The notes: generated by a model from the sequence alone, not told the origin. A stretch of DNA of 64,000 bases from Lonepinella sp051851555 (GCF_051851555.1 NZ_JBPDVH010000007.1:57740-121739), one strand, 5' to 3'; shown: positions 17,291-26,843, counted from the stretch's first letter. Program-made: numbers and translations.

Positions 17291-19197
17291 TTTTTGCGTA
17301 ATCCTAACATACCCAACAAGGCACCGAGTGCCATTAAAATACCGCCGAACCAAAGCCAGCGAATAAACGGTTTATAATGTAAACGAAAAGTAAACTCGCC
17401 GTCAATGCCACTTTGTGGCGTAAGTTTATCGCCCATCACAATGTAAATATCCCCTAACATGCCCCAATCAATCGCCACTTCCGACATATTCATGGTTCGC
17501 ACGTCATAGTAACGGCGTTCGGGGTAAAGTGCGGTGATTTTTTTGCCCTTTTTTAAAATATCAAACTGAGCTTTTTCGCTAGTGTAATTGGCCCCGATTT
17601 CGTTATGAAATCCGAGATAATGAAAGTCATAGCCATTGAGTTGTTGATGTTGATTCGGTGCCAGTCGTACGCCCATTTCGGTGCCAAAATAACTGGACAT
17701 GACTGCTCCAATCACAGCGACCGCCACGCCACAATGGGCAAAAATCATGCCTAAACGTTTAAATGCTAGGGATTTTCTGACTAAAGCTAGTGTGGCCAAT
17801 AATAACCAAATAGCTAAACTTACCAATACAAAAGGCACAAATTGAAAGGTTAAACTGCTATCTTGTGCTACCGTATAAGCAATCATGGCATAGGCGGCCA
17901 ACATGGCAGGTAAACCTAACAGCAGGTTTTTCACCAACCGAGATCGATCCGATGTTTGCCATTTGGTGGCTAACACCAACACCATTAAGCACAGCACCAA
18001 GGCAATTAATGGCAAGAAAATACTGTTAAAATAAGGTAAGCCAACGGAAATCGATCCCCAGCCTGCAAGGCTAAATAACATGGGGTAAAATGTGCCAATA
18101 AAGACGCTAACCGTGGCAATGGTTAATATGATATTGAGCAACAGTAACAGGCTTTCTTTGGAAAAAAAGTCAAAACGCACCGCAGTTTGTTGTACATTAG
18201 TTTTTAAGGCAAACAGGGTTAACGCACTGACCGTCAGTAAAAAGAACAGGATTAACAGCACCGCACCTCGTTCGCTATCAATGGCAAAAGCGTGGACGGA
18301 AGTTAGTACCCCCGAACGCACAATAAAGGTGCCTAACACACTGAATGAAAAGGTAAACAGGGAAAATAGAATGGTCCAATAGCTAAAAATGCCCCGCTTT
18401 TCCGTGACAAATAAGCTATGTAATAAGGCCAAGCCTAACAGCCAAGGCATCAGGGACGCATTTTCCACCGGATCCCAGAACCACCAACCGCCCCAACCGA
18501 GTTCGTAATAGGCCCACCAAGATCCGAGCATTATACCGAGCGTTAAAAACAACCATGCGACAAGTGCCCAACTTCGCATCCAACGTGCCATCACGGCGTC
18601 TAAACGCCCATTCACTAAGGCGACCAAGGTTAAGGCAAAATTTATCGCAAACCCCACATATCCCAGATATAATAACGGCGGATGAAAAATTAAGCCAATA
18701 TCTTGTAACATGGGATTCAGATCTCGTCCCTCGGGGGGAACTGGGAATTGGCGAATAAAGGGATTGGAGAAATACACCACAAATACCGCCAAGCCTAAAT
18801 AAATCATACCAAGAATAGAAAGAGTTCGACTAGTCATTATCGGCTCACGTTGACGGCTAAAATAGGTAAATAACGCCACCCAGAGGCTTAAAGAAAAAAG
18901 CCAAAATAGCATGGAACCCTCATGGCCACCCCACAGGGCCACCAGTTTATAAAAAATGGGTAATTGGCTATTTGAATGTGCCACCACATAGCTTACAGAA
19001 AAGTCATCTACGGCGAAAGAATAAGCTAATAATCCCAAAGACAGGCTGGTGAAAATCGCCAGTAAATAGCTTAACTGCCATGAAGTGAGGATGAAAATGA
19101 CGTGATTTTTAGCGATACCAATTTGGGGCAGTATCGCTAACAATAAGGAAGTAAAGCTGGCCAATAATAAGGCAATAAAACCGAGTTCAGGGATCAT
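17287..19197 (-). CDS. nrfE: heme lyase NrfE (CcmF family)
   Basis: A 636-residue integral membrane protein with more than ten hydrophobic segments. The tryptophan-rich heme-handling motif WGGWWFWDPVENASLMPW is present, and periplasmic-loop histidines are spread as in CcmF. In E. coli, NrfE works with NrfF and NrfG to attach the unusual lysine-ligated heme of NrfA. It is downstream of nrfD, separated by a hairpin, and overlaps the thioredoxin-like gene. Confidence 0.93.
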   Translation of the reverse strand: MIPELGFIALLLASFTSLLLAILPQIGIAKNHVIFILTSWQLSYLLAIFTSLSLGLLAYSFAVDDFSVSYVVAHSNSQLPIFYKLVALWGGHEGSMLFWLFSLSLWVALFTYFSRQREPIMTSRTLSILGMIYLGLAVFVVYFSNPFIRQFPVPPEGRDLNPMLQDIGLIFHPPLLYLGYVGFAINFALTLVALVNGRLDAVMARWMRSWALVAWLFLTLGIMLGSWWAYYELGWGGWWFWDPVENASLMPWLLGLALLHSLFVTEKRGIFSYWTILFSLFTFSFSVLGTFIVRSGVLTSVHAFAIDSERGAVLLILFFLLTVSALTLFALKTNVQQTAVRFDFFSKESLLLLLNIILTIATVSVFIGTFYPMLFSLAGWGSISVGLPYFNSIFLPLIALVLCLMVLVLATKWQTSDRSRLVKNLLLGLPAMLAAYAMIAYTVAQDSSLTFQFVPFVLVSLAIWLLLATLALVRKSLAFKRLGMIFAHCGVAVAVIGAVMSSYFGTEMGVRLAPNQHQQLNGYDFHYLGFHNEIGANYTSEKAQFDILKKGKKITALYPERRYYDVRTMNMSEVAIDWGMLGDIYIVMGDKLTPQSGIDGEFTFRLHYKPFIRWLWFGGILMALGALLGMLGLRKK

Positions 19198-19217
19198 AAA
19201 ATGTTTTGATTAAAATA

Positions 19218-19244
19218 TGTAAGGGCGTATTCAGCTACGCCCTA
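19218..19244. repeat. palindromic repeat unit (family B) between nrfD and nrfE
   Basis: Hairpin AGGGCGTA/TACGCCCT (19222-19229, 19236-19243) preceded by TGTA. It is a single arm related to the repeat in front of galR (TGTAGGGGCGTATTG...). It sits in the 54-base gap between two cotranscribed genes, so it could act as a transcript-stability or attenuation element. Confidence 0.6.
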
Positions 19245-19251
19245 TTTATCA

Positions 19252-20211
19252 TTATGCTACGGTTAATTGCCCTGCGTATAAAATAAAATACCGCAAGCAC
19301 AACACGCCGATTAAGTCAAAAATGGACACGAGTATAATAAAGTTACGGTCGTATTTCCACTTCTCACTGACAAACAGATTGGCAATCAACGGAATAATAA
19401 TCCCGATTAAAAATACACCAATCCAAAATACCCAACCCCAGAAACCGGACAGGGCATTTTGTAAAGCGACTAAGCGTTGTCCGCCACCAAAATAAAGCCC
19501 CACGAAAAAGCACACTAACAAGCCTAATTCGGTGACCATAATCGGCACTTCAAATTTATGGATAAAATGAATTTCGTGGCTGTCGCCAGATAATTTGCCG
19601 GCTAATAAAATCATTAAAAAGGTTGCGGCAATGCCTGATGATGTGCCTGATGCTAAAAATAATGCAGGCAATACAGGATTATTAAGCATTGGATAGCTGA
19701 TTAAGGCTGAAAGCAAAAAGCCCGTATAAGCCCCTAGCACGGCGGCTAACACAAACAACACCACTTCCACTGGTTTTAACCAACCTTGAATGGCATAAAT
19801 CCATTTTATAACAAATTTCAAAGCTGGCACGAAACGCTCAATAAGTTGGGCTATTTCATCTTTAAAAATAATTACCGACCAAACAAAAAGCGTGGTTAAA
19901 TATACCTGAAACAGCAACACCCCCATAGACATCACGGAATGGAATTGATAGTTAAACATCAGTTTCCAGAATGTCCAAGGACGAGCTAAGTGGAAAATCA
20001 ATAAGGTTAAGCCAATTAACACCGGCACAAAACCTAACATCACGCCACTGCGGATAATCCAGTTTTCACTCGGTTTCGCTAGCTTGACCGAACTGGTGTT
20101 ACGAAAAGCAATGGCTAATTGCACGGCACCAGAGGAAATCCCAAGTAAAAACAAATAAATGGCAATGGTGCTATCCCAGACTAAATTTGGGGTTTGAAAA
20201 TGTTCGGTCAT
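19252..20211 (-). CDS. nrfD: NrfD quinol-oxidising membrane subunit
   Basis: A 319-residue polytopic membrane protein of the NrfD/PsrC family, with about eight hydrophobic segments. It should take electrons from the quinol pool and pass them through NrfC and NrfB to NrfA. It starts at 20211, overlapping the nrfC stop by 4 bases (ATGA). Its order nrfA-B-C-D is standard. Confidence 0.93.
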   Translation of the reverse strand: MTEHFQTPNLVWDSTIAIYLFLLGISSGAVQLAIAFRNTSSVKLAKPSENWIIRSGVMLGFVPVLIGLTLLIFHLARPWTFWKLMFNYQFHSVMSMGVLLFQVYLTTLFVWSVIIFKDEIAQLIERFVPALKFVIKWIYAIQGWLKPVEVVLFVLAAVLGAYTGFLLSALISYPMLNNPVLPALFLASGTSSGIAATFLMILLAGKLSGDSHEIHFIHKFEVPIMVTELGLLVCFFVGLYFGGGQRLVALQNALSGFWGWVFWIGVFLIGIIIPLIANLFVSEKWKYDRNFIILVSIFDLIGVLCLRYFILYAGQLTVA

Positions 20212-20888
20212 TGTCTATGCTCCCCTTTGCCAAATGGAATATGGTATAAATTCGGTTCAGTGCCTAACTGGAGTTTAGTCCGATAAACCGGATTTTCACG
20301 TACTTTTTGAGCCACCGCACTGTGCGGATCATTCATGTCACCAAAGGTCAATGCCTTGGTTGGGCAACTTTCCACACAAGCAGGCTGTTTGCCTTGAGCT
20401 AAATTCGTATCTCGACAGAAATTACATTTGTCTGCGGTTTTGTGAATCGGGTGAATAAAGCGTACACGATAAGGGCAAACGGCTACGCAATATTGACAAC
20501 CAACACAGAGATCTTTGTGAACATCCACAATCCCTGTTTTCTCATCGACAAAAGAGGCACCTGTCGGGCAAACCGCCACACAAGGGGCGTTGCTACAATG
20601 TTGGCAAGATTGGCGGAAAAATTCATATTCCACCTCTGGAAATTCGCCCACAGGTTGACTACGAATAATTTCCAAACGTGAAACGCCATCTGGCACTTGA
20701 TTTACATCTCGGCAAGCATCCATACAAGCTGTGCAACCGATGCAAGCGGTTTCATCATGCACCATGGCATAGCGAATGGTTTTCTCGCCACCCTTGGCAC
20801 TTTGTGCGGTTAAACTTAGGGTTGTTCCTGAAGTAAGAATCAAGGCTCCCACTCCAGAAACAAAGTTTCGGCGTGAGCAAGCTGTCAT
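20208..20888 (-). CDS. nrfC: NrfC 4Fe-4S ferredoxin-type electron carrier
   Basis: A 226-residue protein with a twin-arginine signal (CSRRNFVSGVGALILTSG), so it should be exported folded with its clusters. Four groups of cysteines for [4Fe-4S] clusters are visible, including CIGCTACMDACRDVNQVP, CQHCSNAPCVAVCP, CVGCQYCVAVCPYRVRF and CNFCRDTN. It overlaps nrfB upstream (ATGA) and nrfD downstream, consistent with coupled translation. Confidence 0.95.
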   Translation of the reverse strand: MTACSRRNFVSGVGALILTSGTTLSLTAQSAKGGEKTIRYAMVHDETACIGCTACMDACRDVNQVPDGVSRLEIIRSQPVGEFPEVEYEFFRQSCQHCSNAPCVAVCPTGASFVDEKTGIVDVHKDLCVGCQYCVAVCPYRVRFIHPIHKTADKCNFCRDTNLAQGKQPACVESCPTKALTFGDMNDPHSAVAQKVRENPVYRTKLQLGTEPNLYHIPFGKGEHRQ

Positions 20889-21517
20889 TTTTTATCCTTT
20901 TCAGAAATAGTATTATTTTGCTGTTCTTTTTGTTTTTGCTGTTTGCCATGACAATCGACACAAAGTTTAATTTTAGACTTCGGTTGAATATCTTTCATGG
21001 CATCTTTTTCTGGATGCAACGTATGACAGCTCGCACAAGCTAACTTCATCGCATGGACATCATGGGCCCAGAATTTTTCTTGTAATTTTTCCGGCTGATG
21101 ACAAGAAAAGCACACCTGATTTTGTTCTGCTGGAGTATATTTAATGGTCTGATCGTTGTCCCAAAGTCCATCGAAACGCATGACATCTTTCACCCCACGG
21201 CGGTGATTTTCACTGATATTGCCATGACAAGTGACACAAGTAATCGGCTTTCCTGTGGCTGGATTTTTCTGGTCTAAGTGCGTGCCATGAAATTTCCCTG
21301 CGTGAAATTCGCCTTTGGCTTGATCGGCGGAGGTATCAAAACTGTGACATTTGGCACAATATTCATTAGGGTTACGATCATTTTCTAAGCGTGGTTCATC
21401 ACTCACCGTTTGAGTGGCTGACGAATTAGTTGGCGTATCCGCTTGAGCTATTGGCATTGCCCAACAAAACACCGTGAATAACGCCGATAATTTCACAAAT
21501 TTGATGATTGAGTTCAT
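20885..21517 (-). CDS. nrfB: pentaheme cytochrome c NrfB
   Basis: Periplasmic electron donor to NrfA, 210 residues. I chose the ATG at 21517 (MNSIIKFVKLSALFTVFC) because AAGG lies eight bases upstream; other in-frame ATGs lie just upstream. After the signal peptide there are exactly five CXXCH heme motifs (CAKCH, CVTCH, CFSCH, CASCH, CVDCH), as in E. coli NrfB. The C-terminus is very rich in Lys and Gln (GKQQKQKEQQNN). Confidence 0.94.
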   Translation of the reverse strand: MNSIIKFVKLSALFTVFCWAMPIAQADTPTNSSATQTVSDEPRLENDRNPNEYCAKCHSFDTSADQAKGEFHAGKFHGTHLDQKNPATGKPITCVTCHGNISENHRRGVKDVMRFDGLWDNDQTIKYTPAEQNQVCFSCHQPEKLQEKFWAHDVHAMKLACASCHTLHPEKDAMKDIQPKSKIKLCVDCHGKQQKQKEQQNNTISEKDKK

Positions 21518-21547
21518 ATTCATTACCTTAAAATTTAGCTTGAAATA

Positions 21548-21584
21548 CACCGCACTTTGTCATGTTGACGCTAAAAGTGCGGTG
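21548..21584. repeat. inverted uptake-signal pair between nrfA and nrfB
   Basis: CACCGCACTTT (21548-21558) faces AAAGTGCGGTG (21574-21584): two copies of the AAGTGCGGT uptake sequence forming an 11-bp stem with a 15-base loop. It lies in the nrfA-nrfB gap with no following T-run, so it is more likely a processing or stability stem than a full terminator. Confidence 0.75.
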
Positions 21585-21593
21585 AATTTTGGA

Positions 21594-23111
21594 TTATTTT
21601 ACTGGCGGTTCATCATTCAGAATTAAGCCTTTAGCTTTGGCCTCTTTATTCCATTCTGGCACGATGGTTTTTATGAACTCATCTTTGGCTTGACGTTCTT
21701 TTTCAATATCAATCCCCATGACTTTCCACGCTTTTTCGGCGGTAGAGACATCAGGATAATTAATCGGTTGTTTGACGTTATGTTTAGCTAACACCACGGC
21801 TAATTCACGGCGAGCATCAGCAGCACGATCAAGCCCCGAAGCAATCACTTTCAACATCACATCAGGAGCGTGCATATGGCCACCGTGTGTCGCTGCTGTA
21901 TAATCCCAACGCCATTGCGCATGACGAATCGCTTGTAGAGCCTCTTTCATTTCTTCTTGTGTGGCCCCCGCATCCCAAGCCGCTTTGGCCTCAAAGTGAG
22001 CTTTAACTAATTGATCTTCCAATTTAATCATCACTTCTTTGATGTCTTTTTTGTGATTAGAAATGGTTTGTCTTAAGGTTTCTTTACTTTGATCGTGGCA
22101 TTTCGCACAGGTATTTTCAAAAGCATCAAACGGATTACCAATTTGGTGATTGGTGTAAACTTTGCCGTCTTCCCCTTGCACTTTTGGCATATGGCAGTCA
22201 ATACAGGTCACGCCATTTTTACCATGGGTTCCCATTGACCACGTTTCAAAATCAGGGTGTTGCGTTTTCAACATAGGGGCTTTAGACAGGCTATGTTCCC
22301 AGTCTTTAAAGCCGATTTCATCATAGTATTTTTCCATACTATCCACGTCCACGCCTTTATACCAAGGGAACACTACGTTGTTGGCATTGCTTTTATCGAA
22401 ATAATATTCTACGTGACAGTTAGCACAAATTGCGGCACGTTGATCAGTACGATCGGATTTTTCAAAAGGTTTATCAATGGCCTCTAAAGCACGCAAAACA
22501 TGTGGACGAGCAATACGTAAGGCGGGTTTTCCATTGGAAAAATCCTCTGACTTGGTATCATGACAGTCTGCACAACCGATAGAGTTGACCACTTCCGCCC
22601 CAGCTTTCGCCCATTTGCCCGTGAAGTAACCTTCTTCCCCCCATTCAGCGATTAAACGAGGTACATCAGGGCCTTTACACGTCCAACAGGCCATGGGTTG
22701 TGGACCTGTGTTAGCATCCGTCGGTGCCCCAGTTCGCAAAATATTGCGTACATCAGTGACGGCATAGAAGTGACCACGTGGTTTGTTATAATCTTTGGCA
22801 AACGCATAACCGCCCCAAAGTACGATTAAACGAGGATCTTCTTCAATCGCCGAGGCATTATTGGTGGACTTTGACGTGGCTTTCCAACCATTATATTGAC
22901 GAGCATATTTTTCCGCAAATTGCTCATTGACGGATTCAATTTTTAAATCTGCATTTGGTTTAGCCAATTCCCCTTTTTTCGGGGCATATTTCATTTCGGT
23001 GTTATTGTCCGTTGCTGTTGCAGTTGGTGTATCAGCCAATACGCTTTGAGCGACCAGCAAATTCAATAAAGGAAAGGCCAATAAAACGAGTGTTTTTTTA
23101 AAGACGTCCAC
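21594..23111 (-). CDS. nrfA: ammonia-forming pentaheme nitrite reductase NrfA
   Basis: Cytochrome c552 that reduces nitrite to ammonium in the periplasm. After a signal peptide (VDVFKKTLVLLAFPLLNLLV, ending SVLA) come the catalytic heme motif CWTCK with lysine ligand and four CXXCH motifs (CADCH, CANCH, CIDCH, CAKCH). The start chosen is GTG at 23111 (505 residues), because GGAGTG lies six bases upstream and it directly begins the signal peptide; the frame is open 15 codons further with no Shine-Dalgarno. First gene of nrfABCDE. Confidence 0.95.
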   Translation of the reverse strand: MDVFKKTLVLLAFPLLNLLVAQSVLADTPTATATDNNTEMKYAPKKGELAKPNADLKIESVNEQFAEKYARQYNGWKATSKSTNNASAIEEDPRLIVLWGGYAFAKDYNKPRGHFYAVTDVRNILRTGAPTDANTGPQPMACWTCKGPDVPRLIAEWGEEGYFTGKWAKAGAEVVNSIGCADCHDTKSEDFSNGKPALRIARPHVLRALEAIDKPFEKSDRTDQRAAICANCHVEYYFDKSNANNVVFPWYKGVDVDSMEKYYDEIGFKDWEHSLSKAPMLKTQHPDFETWSMGTHGKNGVTCIDCHMPKVQGEDGKVYTNHQIGNPFDAFENTCAKCHDQSKETLRQTISNHKKDIKEVMIKLEDQLVKAHFEAKAAWDAGATQEEMKEALQAIRHAQWRWDYTAATHGGHMHAPDVMLKVIASGLDRAADARRELAVVLAKHNVKQPINYPDVSTAEKAWKVMGIDIEKERQAKDEFIKTIVPEWNKEAKAKGLILNDEPPVK

Positions 23112-23390
23112 GATAATCACTCCATACAAATAAATTAATTCAAGATTAGCCATCACATTGGAATGAGAATTTATTTCATTTAAAACAATTAGATAAGCTA
23201 ATAAAATCTAAAAAGGCGAGAGTAAAATAGCAAATTCCCACACAATTTTCATAGGTTTTTTGTATTTTCTTGCGTTTGATCAAGCAAAATACACCTAAAT
23301 AGGTAGTGCTGTAGGTAAGAGAAAATATCGCTTGACGTCTAAATAAGTAAAATGGCGTAAAAAAGTGCGGCAGAAAAATAAGAAATAAAA
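23112..23390. other. AT-rich nrfA upstream region
   Basis: About 280 bases between the galM terminator and the nrfA start with no convincing gene. It should hold the nrfA promoter. The only motif I could name is the FNR-like site at 23270-23283. An AAGTGCGG uptake-like sequence (8 of 9) lies at 23362-23371. Confidence 0.6.
23270..23283. promoter_or_regulatory. possible FNR site upstream of nrfA
   Basis: TTGCGTTTGATCAA matches TTGAT-N4-ATCAA at 8 of 10 fixed positions. It lies about 160 bases upstream of the nrfA start. FNR activation of nrf operons by anaerobiosis is established in E. coli; this particular assignment is by motif only, and I could not place a clear -10 at the matching distance. 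Confidence 0.4.
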
Positions 23391-23412
23391 TTGGGTGTAA
23401 AAACACACCCAA
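23391..23412 (-). terminator. terminator of the galTKM operon
   Basis: Stem TTGGGTGT/ACACCCAA with a 6-base loop, 8 bases after the galM stop. The minus strand continues TTTTATTTCTTATTTTTC. Confidence 0.85.
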
Positions 23413-23419
23413 CCTATGA

Positions 23420-24466
23420 TTAACTGAATTGGAATTTCGTCCACTGCTGATACGTTTCCCCTGCTTTCACCATACCCCCATATTGCCACCATTCAGGGTG
23501 GTTTGGCGTATCAGGTAAGGCTTGGGTTTCAAGGGCAATACCGGTATAATCGGCATATTCGCCACCCGCTCGGGTTGGGGTGCCTTGCAAGTAATTGCCG
23601 GTGTAAACCTGTAAAGCCGGTTGACTGGTCGTCAGGGTTAAACGTAAAGATCCATCAGGTGCGGTTAAAATCGCACTGGTTTTTTCATGTTCTGTGCCTA
23701 ATAAAAAAGCGTGATCGTAACCTTTGGTCAACTGTTGCTCATCTTGTAAAAAATCCTGTTGAATGGTTTTTGCTTGACGGAAATCAAAGCTAGTATGTTG
23801 TACCGATTTCAAAGGTGCATTGGGAATACCTTGACTATCTACCGGCAAAAATTGTGCCACATTGAGTTGCAACAAATGCTCACGAATATCACTGCCCTGT
23901 TCGGCATGATGTAAATTAAAATAGGCATGATTGGTTAAATTTAATGGCGTATCTTGATCGGAAATCGCCTTAAATTCGGCGATCAGGGCGTTATCGTCGG
24001 TTAAACGATAAATCGCTTGAACCTTAACCGTGCCTGCAAAGCCTTGCTCGCCGTCAGGGGAAGTTAAGGAAAAAATCACCCCATTTTCACCGCACTTTTC
24101 CTCTGTTTGTTCGATTTGCCAACGTCGTTTATCAAAGCCAATCGGCCCACCATGTAACTGATGTGAGCCTTGATTAGCGGTGAGTTTAATGGTTTGCCCT
24201 TGATAGTCAAATTGGCTGTTGGCAATGCGATTGGCATAACGGCCAATGGTCGCCCCGAAATAGACGCCTTGTTTAGCATAATCTTCCAACTTGCAACCAA
24301 GCAATACTTCACGCTTTTCATCACCCACTGGCACGACACAAGATACCCAAGTGGCTCCCCAATCGATAAATTGCACTCGCATGCCTTGTTGATTGGTTAA
24401 GGTCACAAGCTGTAAGGCTTGTTTATCGGGGGCCAATGCCTTGGTAGTTTCAACGCTTACGGACAT
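23420..24466 (-). CDS. galM: aldose 1-epimerase (mutarotase)
   Basis: Interconverts alpha and beta anomers of galactose, first step of the Leloir pathway. 348 residues. Family motifs visible: RYANRIANSQF, LHGGPIGFDKRRW, NLTNHAYFNL with the catalytic His, and a C-terminal ALETQALPDTPNHPEW with the catalytic Glu. Its start overlaps the galK end by 10 bases, so it is the last gene of galTKM. Confidence 0.96.
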   Translation of the reverse strand: MSVSVETTKALAPDKQALQLVTLTNQQGMRVQFIDWGATWVSCVVPVGDEKREVLLGCKLEDYAKQGVYFGATIGRYANRIANSQFDYQGQTIKLTANQGSHQLHGGPIGFDKRRWQIEQTEEKCGENGVIFSLTSPDGEQGFAGTVKVQAIYRLTDDNALIAEFKAISDQDTPLNLTNHAYFNLHHAEQGSDIREHLLQLNVAQFLPVDSQGIPNAPLKSVQHTSFDFRQAKTIQQDFLQDEQQLTKGYDHAFLLGTEHEKTSAILTAPDGSLRLTLTTSQPALQVYTGNYLQGTPTRAGGEYADYTGIALETQALPDTPNHPEWWQYGGMVKAGETYQQWTKFQFS

Positions 24467-25617
24467 ACCTGTACTCCTTGTGACGCAGTACAGACATAAA
24501 ATTCTTCTTTAATGCCGGTTTGTTTTTGATAATTGTCGGCAATCAGTTGACGTACTGTCTCGACTTTTTCTACCGGAGCGACCACCACAATACAGCCCCC
24601 AAAACCACCGCCAGTCATTCTGGCACCGCCAGTTTCACCCACGGCCACTTGAGCCAATTCCACCAGATAATCAATTTCAGGAATGGTAATCTCAAAATCA
24701 TCACGCATGGAATCATGGGATTGTCCCATTAATTTGCCTAGCGTAGAAATATCGCCTTGATTTAAGGCTTGAACGGCATCTAATACACGTTGATTTTCCG
24801 TCACAATATGTCTGGCTCGTTTAGCGGTATCTTCATCACAGGCAATGAGTTCGGCTTCACGTTGTTTAAACTGTTCAATCGACACATCACGCAAGGCTTT
24901 TACGCCAAAAAATTCGGCGGCACGTTCACATTGTTGACGGCGTGTATTGTATTCACCGGTGACTAAATCATGTTTCACATGGGAGTTGACGATCATCACG
25001 GCAATATTTTCTGGCACTGGCACAGAAACGGTTTCAAGGCTACGGCAGTCGATCATCAGTAAATGATCTTGCTCGCCCAAGGCAGAGATAAGCTGATCCA
25101 TATTGCCACAATTTGCCCCGACAAATTTGTTTTCAGCCATTTGACCGATTAAGGCAATTTGGGTATTAGTTAACGCTAACTTGCCTAACTGTTGGCAAAA
25201 TTTCCCCACCGCTACTTCAAGGGCAGCGGAAGAACTTAAACCCGAAGATTGTGGCACATTGCCAGAGATCACCAAGTCTGCCCCTTGTTTAAATTCAGGG
25301 TAATGTTGCTGAATAAATTTCACCACACCACGCACATAGCCTGTCCATTTTTTGTCGGCGACTGGGGTGATTTCTTCCGTTAAAGAAAATTGATCGCTAT
25401 CTTCTAAATCCGCCGCATACACGTTAAACAGATGATCATCACGTTTCGCACCACAAACGGCGGTGCCATAGTTAATCGCACAAGGCATCACAAAGCCGTC
25501 GTTGTAATCGGTGTGTTCGCCAATAATGTTCACTCGCCCTGGGGCATAGATGTTTAATTCTGAAGTGCGGTGAAATTTTTGTTCAAATAATTGTTTGGCT
25601 GTTTGTTGTGGGGTCAT
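24457..25617 (-). CDS. galK: galactokinase
   Basis: Phosphorylates galactose to galactose-1-phosphate. 386 residues of the GHMP kinase family: galactose signature GRVNIIGEHTDYNDGFVMP near residue 27, ATP-binding loop VPQSSGLSSSAALEVA, and the C-terminal TGGARMTGGGFGGCIV. The gap upstream to galT holds a large palindromic repeat. Confidence 0.97.
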   Translation of the reverse strand: MTPQQTAKQLFEQKFHRTSELNIYAPGRVNIIGEHTDYNDGFVMPCAINYGTAVCGAKRDDHLFNVYAADLEDSDQFSLTEEITPVADKKWTGYVRGVVKFIQQHYPEFKQGADLVISGNVPQSSGLSSSAALEVAVGKFCQQLGKLALTNTQIALIGQMAENKFVGANCGNMDQLISALGEQDHLLMIDCRSLETVSVPVPENIAVMIVNSHVKHDLVTGEYNTRRQQCERAAEFFGVKALRDVSIEQFKQREAELIACDEDTAKRARHIVTENQRVLDAVQALNQGDISTLGKLMGQSHDSMRDDFEITIPEIDYLVELAQVAVGETGGARMTGGGFGGCIVVVAPVEKVETVRQLIADNYQKQTGIKEEFYVCTASQGVQVCP

Positions 25618-25664
25618 TTTTATTTTCCTTCTTTACTATTCCCCTCATCATCGCAGTATTCCCC

Positions 25665-25757
25665 CCCTCTCCCTCTGGGAGAGGGTCGGGGTGAGGGTTA
25701 AGGTGAGGGTCAATGGTTATTTTACCCTCACCCTAGCCCTCTCCCAGAGGGAGAGGG
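25665..25757. repeat. palindromic repeat element (family A) between galT and galK
   Basis: Two inverted units: a CCCTCTCCC/GGGAGAGGG palindrome at 25665-25685 followed by GGTGAGGGTTA, and the mirror arrangement ending with the palindrome at 25737-25757. The two halves are nearly perfect inverted repeats around a short AT-rich centre. It is the same element as at 2508-2626. It lies inside the galTKM transcript and would form a long stem between galT and galK. Confidence 0.85.
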
Positions 25758-25796
25758 GACTTTGTTTATCGTTCTTAGGGAGAGGGAATTTTTTAT

Positions 25797-26843
25797 TTAT
25801 CGTTGTTTATAATGAATTTCACTTAACTCACGTAATCTTGTTGCGGCTTGTTCCGCCGTCAAATCTCGTTGACTTTCGCCTAACATTTCATAGCCCACCA
25901 TAAATTTTCGCACTGTGGCAGAACGCAATAATGGCGGATAAAAATGGGCGTGTAATTGCCAGTGATCATTGGGTTCACCATTAAACGGTGCGGCATGAAA
26001 GCCCATGGAATAAGGGAAACTTGTTTCAAATAAATTGTCGTATTTGGTGGTCAATTTTTTCAAGGCTAACGCCAGATCGTCCGCTTGTTCTGCGGTTAAA
26101 TCGGTCAAACGTTTAATTTGTGCTTTTTTCGGCATTAATAGGGTTTCAAACGGCCACACTGCCCAATAAGGCACCACGGCTAACCAATGTTCGGTTTCCA
26201 CCACAATGCGTTCTTTTAATTGTAGTTCACGTTGAGCATAGTCTAATAACATAGGCGAATGATGTGTTGCCAAATAACGGCGTTGGGTTTGATCTTCCCG
26301 AGCCACTTCGTTTGGCAAAAAGCTATTGGCCCAAATTTGACCATGAGGATGGGGATTGGAACAGCCCATAGCGGCACCTTTGTTTTCAAACACTTGCACC
26401 CATTGATATTTTTGCCCTAATTCCATCAGTTGTTGTTGCCAAACTTTAATCACTTGGCTAATTTCTGCCACGCTTAATAACGGCAAAGTTTTGCTATGAT
26501 CCGGTGAAAAACAAATCACTCGACTTTCCCCCTGAGCTTGCACCGACTGAAATAACGGATCAGTGGATTTTTCAGGTGCTGGCGTATCTTCTAATAAGGC
26601 AGAGAAATCATTTTTAAACACATAAGGTTGCTGATAATCAGGGTTTAATTCGCCTGTAATGCGTTTATTTCTCGGGCAAAGATAACAATTCGGATCGTGA
26701 CTTGGCTTTTGTTCTTCATTGACTTTTTCCTGTTGCCCTTGCCATGGGCGTTTGGCTCGGTGAGGCGATACTAACACCCATTGGTCTGTCAACGGATTAT
26801 AACGACGATGTGGATGTTCAGTTGGATCAAAAATAATACTCAT
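25797..26843 (-). CDS. galT: galactose-1-phosphate uridylyltransferase
   Basis: Exchanges UMP between UDP-glucose and galactose-1-phosphate. 348 residues. The catalytic HPH motif is in GCSNPHPHGQIWAN; metal-site regions CYLCPRN (N-terminal) and the ELQLKERIVVETEHW segment are present. First gene of galTKM, behind a CRP/GalR-type promoter. No galE is visible in the window. Confidence 0.97.
   Translation of the reverse strand: MSIIFDPTEHPHRRYNPLTDQWVLVSPHRAKRPWQGQQEKVNEEQKPSHDPNCYLCPRNKRITGELNPDYQQPYVFKNDFSALLEDTPAPEKSTDPLFQSVQAQGESRVICFSPDHSKTLPLLSVAEISQVIKVWQQQLMELGQKYQWVQVFENKGAAMGCSNPHPHGQIWANSFLPNEVAREDQTQRRYLATHHSPMLLDYAQRELQLKERIVVETEHWLAVVPYWAVWPFETLLMPKKAQIKRLTDLTAEQADDLALALKKLTTKYDNLFETSFPYSMGFHAAPFNGEPNDHWQLHAHFYPPLLRSATVRKFMVGYEMLGESQRDLTAEQAATRLRELSEIHYKQR

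Noticed and set aside
25595..25903. Open frame across the galT-galK gap (translation with SLWERVGVRV)
   Set aside because: It is the family A palindromic repeat read through in one frame, a common artefact.
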